In this document: piece after piece, positions 17,525 through 25,753 of the stretch
How the letters are laid out: each line of letters starts with the position of its first letter
Position numbering within the stretch: position 1 is the first letter of the stretch
Assembly (NCBI RefSeq): GCF_028416635.1
Contig: NZ_CP114013.1
Coordinates: forward strand, 5,394,001 to 5,458,000
Direction of reading: 5' to 3'
DNA from: Baekduia alba
GTDB taxonomy: Bacteria > Actinomycetota > Thermoleophilia > Solirubrobacterales > Solirubrobacteraceae
Length of the DNA: 64,000 nucleotides
The notes under the pieces: generated by a model
What the model saw: the letters and a program-made list of their open reading frames with translations, nothing else
What the model was told of the DNA's origin: nothing
Databases searched by the model: none
Made by a program: the position numbers and the translations under genes

Positions 17525-18163
17525 GTGTCGACCACCACATCGGACACCGACGGACGCCGCGCCCGCGGCGCACGCACCCGCGCCCAGATCCTGGAGCGCG
17601 CGGCGAACCTCGCCTCGGTCGAAGGCCTCGAGGGCCTCACGATCGGCCGGCTCGCGACCGAGCTCGGGATGAGCAAGTCAGGGCTGTTCGCGCACTTCGG
17701 CTCCAAGGAGGAGCTGCAGCTGGCGACGATCGACGCGGCGCGCGAGATCTTCGCCCGCGAGGTCGTCGCGCCGGCACGCGCCGCCGACCGCGGCCTCCCG
17801 CGCCTGGAGGCCCTGCTCGAGGCCAAGCTGCGCTACGAGCGCGGCGAGATCTTCGACGGCGGATGCTTCTTCGAGACCGTGCGCGGCGAGTTCGACAGCC
17901 GCAGCGCCGGCCCGGTCCGCGACGCGATCGAGGCCGACCTCGAGGAGTGGGACGACCTGATGCGGCGCGTCATCCGGTCGGCGGTGAAGGCCGGCCACCT
18001 CAAGCCCGACACCGACGTCGAGCAGCTCCAGTACGAGATCGAAGCGCTCAGCATGACCGCCACGCTGCGCCACCAGATGACCGGCGACTCAGCCCTCTTC
18101 GCCCGCGCCGAGGCGGCGATCATGTCGCGACTGGCGGCGGCCAGGGCACAGCCGGGCCGCTGA
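17525..18163 (+). CDS. TetR-family transcriptional repressor
   Basis: 212 aa from the GTG at 17525. The N-terminal DNA-binding domain (about residues 18-65) has a helix-turn-helix, IGRLATELGMSKSGLFAHFGSKEEL. The C-terminal ligand domain contains DGGCFFETVRGEFDSRSAGPVRD, typical of one TetR C-terminal subfamily. It is transcribed away from the MFS gene and presumably represses it and itself through the two repeated sites just upstream. The last eight codons and the stop are part of a 101-bp tandem repeat array that continues past the gene. Confidence 0.88.
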   Translation: MSTTTSDTDGRRARGARTRAQILERAANLASVEGLEGLTIGRLATELGMSKSGLFAHFGSKEELQLATIDAAREIFAREVVAPARAADRGLPRLEALLEAKLRYERGEIFDGGCFFETVRGEFDSRSAGPVRDAIEADLEEWDDLMRRVIRSAVKAGHLKPDTDVEQLQYEIEALSMTATLRHQMTGDSALFARAEAAIMSRLAAARAQPGR

Positions 18164-18526
18164 TCTGCGGCCCGGATCGTCGTGGCTGAGCGCACCCGCG
18201 GAGCGCCGGTGGGCGCCAGCCCACCGGCGGTGGACCGGCGGCCAGGGCACAGCCCGGCCACTGATCTGCGGCCCGGATCGTCGTGGCTGAGCGCACCCGC
18301 GGAGCGCCGGTGGGCGCCAGCCCACCGGCGGTGGACCGGCGGCCAGGGCACAGCCCGGCCACTGATCTGCGGCCCGGATCGTCGTGGCTGAGCGCACCCG
18401 CGGAGCGCCGGTGGGCGCCAGCCCACCGGCGGTGGACCGGCGGCCAGGGCACAGCCCGGCCGCTGATCTGCGGCCCGGATCGTCGTGGCTGAGCGCGCCC
18501 GCGGAGCGCCGGTGGGCGCGAGCCCA
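18140..18526 (+). repeat. 101-bp tandem repeats (about 3.8 copies) at the tetR 3' end
   Basis: Units start at 18140, 18241, 18342 and 18443; the last is cut after about 84 bp. The first unit starts inside tetR and carries its last codons and stop. Copies differ at a few positions near the stop (CCGGGCCGC versus CCCGGCCAC). Each unit has a perfect 11-bp stem, CGCCGGTGGGC/GCCCACCGGCG, with a 4-nt loop, and in copy 1 GGGCCGC/GCGGCCC around the TGATCT that holds the stop. The array reads as duplicated gene end plus terminator. Short ORFs within it are repeat artefacts. Confidence 0.93.
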
Positions 18527-18572
18527 TCAAGCTCCCGCGGGTGGGCTCAGGCGCGGCGAGGCGGCCCGCAGA

Positions 18573-19289
18573 TCAGCGGCCGTAGCGCTGCTCGCCGAGG
18601 ACCAGCTGCGCCGGGAGCGCGACGCGCGGCGGCGGCGACGGGTCGGCCACGACCGACACGGTCTCGGCCACGCTGCGGGTGACGGTCAGGCGGTCGCCGT
18701 CCGTGGTCTCGACGACGACGTCCTCGTCGCCCGACTCGGCCAGCGTTCCCTTCAGGCCCGGGTCCAGGCCGGCGGCCTTGAGGTAGTGCAGGAGGTCTTC
18801 GGCCTCGTTCTCGAAGCGGATGATGGTCACGGCCGCGCCGAGCTGGACGTCGGCCAGCGGCACCGACGAGATGCGTGAGCCGACGTCGATCGGATGGCCG
18901 TGCGGGCACGTCTTGGCGTCCCCGATCGCGGCGAGCATCCGCTCCTCCAGGACCGGCGACATCGCGTGCTCCAGGCGCTCGGCCTCCTCGTGGACCTCGT
19001 CCCACGGGATCCCGAGGACGTCGGTGAGGAAGCGCTCGATCAGCCGGTGGCGGCGGACGATCGCCTCGGCGTGCTCGCGCCCGTTGTCGGTGAACTGGAT
19101 CACCTTGTCGGGGCCGCGGGTGATGTAGCCGTCGCGCTCCAGGCGCCCGACCATCTCGTGCACGGTCGGCGGCGACAGCTGCATCGCCCGCGCGATGTTG
19201 GCGCCGGTCATCGGCAACCCGGCCTCGTAGAGCCAGAAGAGGGTCTCGAGGTACTCCTGCTCGGCGACGGTGGCCTTGTCCGTGGACAT
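18573..19289 (-). CDS. DtxR/IdeR-type metal-dependent transcriptional repressor
   Basis: 238 aa from the ATG at 19289 (another ATG at 19298 is possible). A winged helix (residues ~5-65; MTGANIARAMQLSPPTVHEMVGRL) is followed by a dimerisation and metal-binding domain. Its ligand segments are EEAERLEHAMS and CPHGHPI, the conserved Cys-Pro-His-Gly pattern. A C-terminal SH3-like domain starts at about residue 150 (VPLADVQLGAAVTII). The family represses iron or manganese uptake genes when metal is bound. The LysR gene lies 25 nt upstream on the same strand. The gene's final 16 bp around its stop match, inverted, those of the convergent tetR. Confidence 0.9.
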   Translation of the reverse strand: MSTDKATVAEQEYLETLFWLYEAGLPMTGANIARAMQLSPPTVHEMVGRLERDGYITRGPDKVIQFTDNGREHAEAIVRRHRLIERFLTDVLGIPWDEVHEEAERLEHAMSPVLEERMLAAIGDAKTCPHGHPIDVGSRISSVPLADVQLGAAVTIIRFENEAEDLLHYLKAAGLDPGLKGTLAESGDEDVVVETTDGDRLTVTRSVAETVSVVADPSPPPRVALPAQLVLGEQRYGR

Positions 19290-19314
19290 CGGATCCATCG
19301 TACCCGGCCGGCGC

Positions 19315-20262
19315 TCAGCTGCCCGGACCATGGCGTCGCGGCGGCGTCGTCCGCAGCTCTTCGGCGACCGCGGTCATGCGCTCCTCGGCCAGGGACATGA
19401 ACTCCCGGGCGGCCGGTGAGAGGCGCGCACCGCGTCGGTTGATGAAGGCGAACGTGTCGTAGATCGGCTCCGCGAACGGGACCCAGCCGAGCTTCTTGGG
19501 CACGCGCCGGCCGAGGCTGAGCAGGATCCCGCGCGCGATCAGCACGTCGCCGAGGCCGCGTGCGGCGAGCTCGATCGCGGTCTCGACGTCTTCGACGTCG
19601 ATCTCGGGCTCGATCTTGACGCCCTCGCGCTGGGCGAGCTCGAAGAGCTGGCGGCGGGTCGGGTCCTCCAGGCCGTAGCTCGTGTCGGTGAGGATCAGCG
19701 GCGCGGCCGCGAGGTCGCGGATCGTCACGGGCTTCTTCACGCGCGCGGGCTCGGCCGAGACGTACAGGATCTCGTCCTGCATGATCGGCCGGACCTCCAG
19801 GCCGGTGTCGTCGATCGGCAGCGCGATCAGGCCGGCCTCGAGGTCGCCGTCGCGCACGGCCTCGGCGACCTCGGACGAGTTCTGGCCGATCAGCCGGACG
19901 CGGACCTTCGGGTGGCGCTTGCGGAACGCGGTGACGATCTGGGTGCCGGGGTACCAGCGGGCGGTCCCGAACGTGCCGAAGGTGGCGATGCCGCCCTGGA
20001 GCTCGCGCTGCTGGACGACGGCCTCGCGGCCCTCGGCGACGGCGGCGAGCGCGGCCTCGGCGTGTGGGCGCAGCGCGAGGCCGGCCTCGGTGGGCCGGAT
20101 GCCGCGGCCGACGCGGGTGAAGAGCGGGACGCCGAGCTCGGCCTCGAGGCGCCGGACCTGCTCGGAGAGCGACGGCTGGGCGAGCAGCAGGCGCTCGGCG
20201 GCGGCGCTGAACGAGCCCTCGTCCAGGGCCGCCAGGAAGTACTCCAGCTGCTGCAGCGTCAC
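19315..20262 (-). CDS. LysR-family transcriptional regulator
   Basis: 315 aa from the GTG at 20262 (MTLQQLEYFLAALDEGSFSAAAE). The N-terminal winged helix covers residues 1-60, with RLLLAQPSLSEQVRRLEAELGVPLF. The C-terminal ~220 residues form the periplasmic-binding-protein-like effector domain. It resembles OxyR/CynR-type regulators in length, but no OxyR-style Cys pair is visible in the effector domain. It is divergent from a 39-aa ORF and an EamA transporter, likely regulatory targets, and upstream of the DtxR-type gene. Confidence 0.88.
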   Translation of the reverse strand: MTLQQLEYFLAALDEGSFSAAAERLLLAQPSLSEQVRRLEAELGVPLFTRVGRGIRPTEAGLALRPHAEAALAAVAEGREAVVQQRELQGGIATFGTFGTARWYPGTQIVTAFRKRHPKVRVRLIGQNSSEVAEAVRDGDLEAGLIALPIDDTGLEVRPIMQDEILYVSAEPARVKKPVTIRDLAAAPLILTDTSYGLEDPTRRQLFELAQREGVKIEPEIDVEDVETAIELAARGLGDVLIARGILLSLGRRVPKKLGWVPFAEPIYDTFAFINRRGARLSPAAREFMSLAEERMTAVAEELRTTPPRRHGPGS

Positions 20263-20329
20263 GAGCTTGTCACCTCAAGGGGAAACCTATGGATCGTAGA
20301 GGCAACAAAGGCTAGAGGAAGGGGAACGT

Positions 20330-20449
20330 ATGGTCGATCATGAGGTCATGTTCTCTCTGTTCGCAGTCCTCGGGGTCTTCGGCGCCAACGCCGCGCTCTC
20401 TGCTCGCTTCGGTGCGGATTCGCGCCGTTCGAGCGATCGCAACTGGTAG
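20330..20449 (+). CDS. Small 39-aa protein with a hydrophobic N-terminal half
   Basis: A short frame begins at ATG 20330, preceded by a strong purine-rich site (AGGAAGGGG, about 6 nt spacing), and ends at TAG 20449. Residues 7-23 (MFSLFAVLGVFGANAAL) could form one membrane helix; the tail is basic and polar. It is divergent from the LysR gene, 67 bp away, and upstream of the EamA transporter. I recognise no family; the ribosome binding site and position are the evidence. Confidence 0.5.
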   Translation: MVDHEVMFSLFAVLGVFGANAALSARFGADSRRSSDRNW

Positions 20450-20510
20450 CCGACGCTCCCCGCCGGACCCCTCCCCACTCCCCGTCGAACCTCAACCGTC
20501 GTAGTTGTCC

Positions 20511-21464
20511 ATGGTGCTTCCGTCGTCCGCGCATCGCCGCGGGACCGTCCTGTGCGTGCTCTCGGCCGTCGGCTTCGGCGCCATGGCCATCTTCGCCAAG
20601 CAGGCGTATGCGGCCGGCGTGACCGTCGTCACGCTGCTGTCGCTGCGCTTCCTGCTCGCCGCCGTCCTGTTCTGGACGGTGGTCCTCGCGCGCGGCGCCC
20701 GGCTTCCGGGGCGCCGCGTCGTCGCCGGCGGGCTGCTCCTCGGAGCGGTCGGCTACGCCGCCCAGGGCGGCCTGTACTTCGGGGCGCTGACGCACCTCGA
20801 CGCGTCGATGACGTCCCTGTTGACCTACATCTACCCGATCCTCGTGTTCCTGGGCGCGCTCGCGCTGGGCCGCGAGCAGGCGACCGGCCGCCGGCTCGGC
20901 GCGCTGGGCCTGGCGACCGCCGGAACCATGTTGGTGCTGTTGGGCGGGAGCGTCGGGGTGGTCGACCCGGTCGGCGTCGCGATGGCGCTGGGCTGCGCGG
21001 TCGTCTACGGGTCCTACATCTTGATCAGCGACCGGATGGTCGCGGACCTCGACCCGTTCGTGCTCGCCGCGCTGGTGACGAGCGGCGCCGCGGTGTCGAC
21101 GTTCGGCGTCGGCTTCGGGACGGGCTCGCTCGACGTCCACTTCGCCGCCGCCGGGTGGGGCTGGATCGCGCTGCTCACGGGCGGCTCGACGGTCCTCGGC
21201 ATCAGCGCCTTCCTGGTCGGGCTGCGCGAGGTCGGGCCCGCGACGGCGTCGATCGTCTCGACCGTCGAGCCGGCCGTCACCGTCGCGCTGGCGACCACGA
21301 TCTACGGCGAGGCGCTGGGCCCGTCGCAGATGTTCGGCGCCGTGCTCGTCCTGGGCGCCGTCGTGATCCTGCAGATGCGGGAAGGTACGGTTGGCGACGA
21401 TGCCCCTGCCACTCTCCCCGCCGCTGTCACCTCAGCTCGCGCGCTCGCGCACGAGCCTGCCTGA
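20511..21464 (+). CDS. DMT-superfamily (EamA) transporter
   Basis: 317 aa from the ATG at 20511 (a TTG at 20505 is in frame). Ten hydrophobic segments are arranged as two EamA repeats: the first ends ALTHLDASMTSLLTYIYPI and the second ends REVGPATASIVSTVEPAVTV, the typical repeat signatures. EamA proteins export amino acids, nucleosides or other metabolites. The coding region overlaps the start of the ligase gene by 65 bp in another frame. Transport substrate is unknown; the divergent LysR regulator suggests ligand-induced export. Confidence 0.85.
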   Translation: MVLPSSAHRRGTVLCVLSAVGFGAMAIFAKQAYAAGVTVVTLLSLRFLLAAVLFWTVVLARGARLPGRRVVAGGLLLGAVGYAAQGGLYFGALTHLDASMTSLLTYIYPILVFLGALALGREQATGRRLGALGLATAGTMLVLLGGSVGVVDPVGVAMALGCAVVYGSYILISDRMVADLDPFVLAALVTSGAAVSTFGVGFGTGSLDVHFAAAGWGWIALLTGGSTVLGISAFLVGLREVGPATASIVSTVEPAVTVALATTIYGEALGPSQMFGAVLVLGAVVILQMREGTVGDDAPATLPAAVTSARALAHEPA

Positions 21465-22332
21465 GGGCGACGGCTGGGCCTACGAGCCCAAGTTCGACGG
21501 CTTCCGGGCGCTGGTGTTCGTCGACGGCGACGACGTCGTCATCAAGTCGCGCAACGGCAAGCCGCTGGACCGGTACTTCCCGGAGGTCACGGCGTCGCTG
21601 CCGTCCGGTCGGTACGTCCTCGACGGCGAGATCGTCGCCGAGACGTTCGACACGCTGGGGCAGCGGATCCATCCGGCCAAGTCCCGGATCGAGCGGTTGA
21701 GCGTGGAGACGCCGGCGCGGCTGATCGCGTTCGACGCGCTGGCGTTGGGAGACGACGTGCTCGTCGAGCTGCCCTACCGCGAGCGCCGGGCCGCGCTCGA
21801 GAAGGCCGCGCTGGCCGGCGTCGAGCTGGCGCCCGTGGTGTGGACCGCCGACGACGCCCGCGGCTGGCTCGACACCGAGGAGGGCGTGATCGCCAAGGAG
21901 GCCGACGCGCCGTACCGGCCGGGCGAGCGCGTGGGCATGATCAAGATCAAGCGCGTCCGGACCATCGACGCGGTCGTGCTCGGCTGGCGCCCGGGCAAGT
22001 TGGAGGGCACGCTCGGCGCGATCATCCTGGGGTTGTACGAGCCCGACGGCCGGCTGCGCGAGGTCGGCCACTCGAGCGGCTTCAGCGCCAAGGAGAAGCG
22101 CGAGCTGCCAGCACGGCTGGCCCCCTACGAGTCCGGTGAGCGCGGCTCCGGCGGCCCCTCTCGCTGGTCCGCCGGCAAGGACCTCGAATGGATCGGCCTC
22201 CGCCCCGAGCTCGTCGTCGAGGTCACCTTCGACCACGTCTCCGACAACCGCATCCGCCACGGCGCGAAGGTGCAGCGCTGGCGCGAGGACAAGCAGCCGT
22301 CGGAGTGCACGGTGGAGCAGCTGGAGCACTAG
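21400..22332 (+). CDS. ATP-dependent DNA ligase (short, LigC-like)
   Basis: 310 aa from the ATG at 21400, which has GGAAGG upstream. The nucleotidyltransferase domain has motif I EPKFDGFRAL with the AMP-accepting Lys31. Motif III lies in IAFDALALG, motif IV is EGVIAKE and motif V is MIKIKRVRTIDAVVLG. A C-terminal OB-fold domain ends with ELVVEVTFDHVSDNRIRHG. It seals nicks using ATP. The protein has only the two core domains, without polymerase or nuclease fusions, like mycobacterial LigC. No Ku gene is nearby, so a role in end joining is not shown. Confidence 0.9.
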   Translation: MPLPLSPPLSPQLARSRTSLPEGDGWAYEPKFDGFRALVFVDGDDVVIKSRNGKPLDRYFPEVTASLPSGRYVLDGEIVAETFDTLGQRIHPAKSRIERLSVETPARLIAFDALALGDDVLVELPYRERRAALEKAALAGVELAPVVWTADDARGWLDTEEGVIAKEADAPYRPGERVGMIKIKRVRTIDAVVLGWRPGKLEGTLGAIILGLYEPDGRLREVGHSSGFSAKEKRELPARLAPYESGERGSGGPSRWSAGKDLEWIGLRPELVVEVTFDHVSDNRIRHGAKVQRWREDKQPSECTVEQLEH

Positions 22333-22378
22333 GTCAACGGTGATCTGGTGTCTCATACAGACACCCAGGTCCGTTGAC
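22333..22378. terminator. Two-part inverted repeat between ligase and glycerate kinase genes
   Basis: Outer arms GTCAACGG (22333-22340) and CCGTTGAC (22371-22378) are perfect complements, as are inner arms GGTGTCT (22347-22353) and AGACACC (22359-22365) around CATAC. It directly follows the ligase stop and lies 15 nt before the glycerate kinase ATG. It may be a bidirectional terminator, an operator or a translational control hairpin; no U-tract follows. Confidence 0.45.
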
Positions 22379-22393
22379 GCGAAACTCTCCCCC

Positions 22394-23401
22394 ATGGCCG
22401 CAGAACCACCGCCCGTCCTCGTCGCCCCCGACTCGTTCAAGGGGACGATACGGGCGGTGGAGGTCGCGGCCAGCGTGGGCAGGGGGCTCGAGGCCGCGGG
22501 GCTCGCCCCGCCGGATCTGTGCCCGGTCGCCGATGGGGGTGAGGGGACGTTGGAGGTGCTGCTCGCCGCCATGGGCGGTGAGACGAGAGGGGCTCGGGCG
22601 GCGGATCCGCTCGGCCGCCCCGTCAACGCCGGGTTCGCCCTGATCGAGGATGGTGGGACCGCGATCGTGGAGGTCGCCGAGGCGTCGGGGCTGCACCGCG
22701 TCGCCGAAGACGAGCGCGACGCCTACAACGCCAGCACCACTGGCACCGGTGAGCTGATCGTCGCCGCGTGCGCGGCCGGTGCCGAGGTCGTGCTCGTCGC
22801 CGCCGGCGGGAGCGCGACGACCGACGGCGGCGCCGGCGCGATCGCGGCCATCGAGGAGGCCGGCGGGCTCCAGGGCGCGACGCTCGTCGTGCTGTGCGAC
22901 GTCCGGACGCCGTTCGAGCGCGCGCCCGCGACCTTCGGCCCCCAGAAGGGCGCCGATCCCAGGACCGTCGAACGCCTTGAGCAGCGACTCCTACAACAAG
23001 CCGCCAAGCTTCCCAAGGACCCGCGCGGCGTCGCGATGACCGGCGCCGCCGGCGGACTCGCCGGCGGCCTGTGGGCGACCTACGGCGCCAAGCTCGAGCC
23101 CGGCGCGCCGTTCATCCTCAGCGCCCTGGACTTCGACCGCCGCATGCGCGCCGCGCGCGCCGTGATCGTCGGCGAGGGCCGGATGGACGCCACGACGCTC
23201 GAGGGCAAGATCGCCGGGGAGATCGCCACGCGCGCACGCCAGGCCGGCGTGCCGTGCCACGCGATCGTCGGCACCAACGCCATCGACCGCTTCAGCGCGC
23301 GGATCCTCGACCTCCAGCTCATCTACGAGGCCGGAACGCCCCAAGCGCTCCAACAAGCCGCCGCGGACCTCGGCGCCAGGCTCGACGCCCGCGAGGCCTA
23401 G
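22394..23401 (+). CDS. Glycerate kinase (GarK/GlxK family)
   Basis: 335 aa from the ATG at 22394. It phosphorylates D-glycerate with ATP, feeding it into lower glycolysis or serine metabolism. Family features are the N-terminal APDSFKGT, the PVADGGEGT motif, STTGTGELI, the GGSATTDGGAGA loop and GPQKGADP; the VIVGEGRMDATTLEGK block is near the C-terminus. It lies after the dyad that separates it from the ligase gene. Whether the product is 2- or 3-phosphoglycerate cannot be told, though this family is mostly 2-kinase. Confidence 0.92.
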   Translation: MAAEPPPVLVAPDSFKGTIRAVEVAASVGRGLEAAGLAPPDLCPVADGGEGTLEVLLAAMGGETRGARAADPLGRPVNAGFALIEDGGTAIVEVAEASGLHRVAEDERDAYNASTTGTGELIVAACAAGAEVVLVAAGGSATTDGGAGAIAAIEEAGGLQGATLVVLCDVRTPFERAPATFGPQKGADPRTVERLEQRLLQQAAKLPKDPRGVAMTGAAGGLAGGLWATYGAKLEPGAPFILSALDFDRRMRAARAVIVGEGRMDATTLEGKIAGEIATRARQAGVPCHAIVGTNAIDRFSARILDLQLIYEAGTPQALQQAAADLGARLDAREA

Positions 23402-23410
23402 ATCGACCGA

Positions 23411-25753
23411 CTACTCGATCGGGATCGACGCCGGCATCGCGAACGTCCTGCCGCCGCTCGCCGGCTCCGCGATCAGCGCGGTCATCGCGTCCGGCGCCAT
23501 CGGCCGGGCGAAGTGGAAGCCCTGACCCAGCCCGCAGCCGAGCTCCTGCAGGACGTCGGCCTGGGCGCCGGCCTCGATGCCCTCGGCGATGCACGCGAGC
23601 TTCAGCGACGTCGCCAGCTCGACGATCGCCCGGGCCAGCGCGCGGCCCTCGTCGTCGCCCGGGTCGAGGCCGTCGACGAACGGCTTGGCCATCTTGAGGA
23701 TGTCGATCGGGAACCGCCGCAGGTAGCGCAGCGACGAGTAGCCCGTCCCGAAGTCGTCGACCGCCAGCCGGACGCCGAGCGCCTTCAGCGCGGTCAGCCG
23801 CGCGATCGTCGCCTCGGTGTCGTGCATCAACACGGTCTCGGTGATCTCGAGCACCAGCGCGCTCGCCGGCAGCCCGGTGTCGGCCAGCGCCGCGGCGACG
23901 TCGGCGACGATGTTGGGGTCCTCGAGCTGGCGCCCGCTCAGGTTCACCGACATGATCCGCGGCGACGCGGCCGAGGTCGGGAACTCGGTCTCCCAGCGCG
24001 CCGCCTGGCGACACGCGGTGCGCAGCACGTGGCGGCCGAGCGCGACGATCGAGCCGTTCTCCTCGGCCAGCGGGATGAACTGCGGCGGCGGGACCAGCCC
24101 GCGCACCGGATGGGTCCAGCGCGCCAGCGCCTCGAACCCGGCGAGCGTCTTGCCGTCCAGCGCGATCACGGGCTGGTAGTGCACGTCGATGTCGTCGCGC
24201 TCGATCGCGCGCAGCAGCTCGCTCTCGAGCTCGAGCCGCTCGACGACCTCGGCCTGCATGCTCTCCTCGTAGACGAGCGTGCGGCCCTTGCCCTCGGCCT
24301 TGGCGCGGTACATCGCGACGTCGGCCTGGCGCAGCAGCTCCGAAGCGACCGAGCGGCCGACGGCGATGCCGATCGACGCCTTCACGTACACCTCGCGCCC
24401 CTGGACCTCGATGGGCGCGGTCAGGGCGTCCGAGATCCGCTCGGCGACGAGGCCGGCCTCCTCGACCCCGCTCAAGTCCTCCAGCAACACGGCGAACTCG
24501 TCGCCGCCCAGCCGCGCCGCGGTGTCGGCGCTGCGCAGCGACTCGTCGATGCGGCGCGCGACCGCGACGAGCAGCTCGTCGCCGGCCGCGTGGCCCAGCG
24601 AGTCGTTGACGGTCTTGAAGCGGTCGAGGTCCAGGAAGATCACGCCGCACGCCGTCCCGCGCCGGCGCCCTTGGGTCAGCGCGTGCTGGATGCGGTCGGT
24701 GAACAGCGCGCGGTTGGGCAGGCCCGTCAGCGCGTCGTGCAGCGCCTGGTGCAGCATGGTGTCCACGCGCCGGGCGTCGGTCAGCGCCAGCGACGCGTGC
24801 TCGGCGAAGGACGACAACATGTCCTGCTCGGCCCTCGTGAAGACGCGGCCTTCGCGGAAGGACGACAACAACAGCGTCCCGATGACGCGACCGTCCTCGT
24901 GCACCGGCGCGGCCATCGCGGCCTGCAGCCCGTGGCGCAGCCACGGCCCGAGCGCCTCGGCGCCCGACTGGTAGTCCTCGACGACGATCAGCCGCGCCTC
25001 GGCGACCGCGCGGCCGGTGATGCCGATGCCGACGCGATGGCGGCCGTGGCATTCGTCGGCCGACAGCATGGCGTCGTAGCCGCGCTGGGCGGCGACGTCC
25101 AGCCAGCCCGGATCGTCCGGGTCGACCAGCAGCAGCGCGGGCGCGTCGTCGCCGAGCAGCTCGCCGGCCGCTCCGACGATCGTCTCCAGCACGCCCTGCA
25201 GCGGCTCGCGGCGGGAGATCGCGCGCTGGATCCGCGCCATCGCCTCGAGCACGCGCTGGCGCTTGCGCAGCGTCTCGAGCAGCCGGACGTTCTCGGCCGC
25301 GGCGCGGTCGGCGCGCGTGCGCAGGCCGCGCTCGGCGCCGATGGTCTCCAGCAGCCGCAGCGTCAGCGCCAGGCCGCCGGCCATGCCGCGCAGCAGCGTG
25401 CGCTCCTCGAAGGTGAACGGGTCGCCGGCGCGCGCCACCACCAGCACCGCGCCGTCGTCGCCGAGCGGAAGCCCGAGCGCGGCACAGGGCCCGGTGCCCG
25501 GGACCGCCACGACGCCCTCGCCCGCGCGGGCGACCACGCCGATCTGCCGCTCCGGGACGTCGAAGCGCGGCCAGCCGATCGACGCGACGACCGCGCCGGC
25601 GCCGTCGACCAGCGCGACGCACTCGGCCTCGACGGCCTCGGCCGCGCGCTCGACGCCCTCGCGGGCGGCCGCGGCCTCGTCGTGGCACTCGCTGACGGCG
25701 GCGAGGAACTCGGTGAGCTGCTGGGGCGCCCAGCTGGCGGCGGCGTCGGTCAT
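23411..25753 (-). CDS. GAF-GGDEF-EAL cyclic di-GMP enzyme
   Basis: 780 aa from the ATG at 25753, overlapping the FIST gene stop (ATGA). Two GAF-like domains occupy about residues 1-150 and 175-330. A GGDEF domain (~340-500) has an intact RLGGDEFAVLL and an RxxD inhibitory site (RSAD) five residues upstream. The EAL domain (~515-765) has FEALARW, VNLSGRQL, EITET, DDFGTGYSSL, KPFVDGL and EGIEA. All key phosphodiesterase residues look present, so the protein may both make and degrade c-di-GMP, with the GAF domains setting the balance. Co-translation with a FIST sensor suggests that protein is its input partner. Confidence 0.93.
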   Translation of the reverse strand: MTDAAASWAPQQLTEFLAAVSECHDEAAAAREGVERAAEAVEAECVALVDGAGAVVASIGWPRFDVPERQIGVVARAGEGVVAVPGTGPCAALGLPLGDDGAVLVVARAGDPFTFEERTLLRGMAGGLALTLRLLETIGAERGLRTRADRAAAENVRLLETLRKRQRVLEAMARIQRAISRREPLQGVLETIVGAAGELLGDDAPALLLVDPDDPGWLDVAAQRGYDAMLSADECHGRHRVGIGITGRAVAEARLIVVEDYQSGAEALGPWLRHGLQAAMAAPVHEDGRVIGTLLLSSFREGRVFTRAEQDMLSSFAEHASLALTDARRVDTMLHQALHDALTGLPNRALFTDRIQHALTQGRRRGTACGVIFLDLDRFKTVNDSLGHAAGDELLVAVARRIDESLRSADTAARLGGDEFAVLLEDLSGVEEAGLVAERISDALTAPIEVQGREVYVKASIGIAVGRSVASELLRQADVAMYRAKAEGKGRTLVYEESMQAEVVERLELESELLRAIERDDIDVHYQPVIALDGKTLAGFEALARWTHPVRGLVPPPQFIPLAEENGSIVALGRHVLRTACRQAARWETEFPTSAASPRIMSVNLSGRQLEDPNIVADVAAALADTGLPASALVLEITETVLMHDTEATIARLTALKALGVRLAVDDFGTGYSSLRYLRRFPIDILKMAKPFVDGLDPGDDEGRALARAIVELATSLKLACIAEGIEAGAQADVLQELGCGLGQGFHFARPMAPDAMTALIAEPASGGRTFAMPASIPIE

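Noticed and set aside
18182-18492. Two near-identical 69-codon ORFs
   Set aside because: They are produced by the 101-bp tandem repeat, lack ribosome sites and encode low-complexity sequence.
21427-22626. A 399-codon minus-strand ORF opposite the DNA ligase
   Set aside because: Its sequence is antisense shadow; the plus strand has all ligase nucleotidyltransferase motifs.
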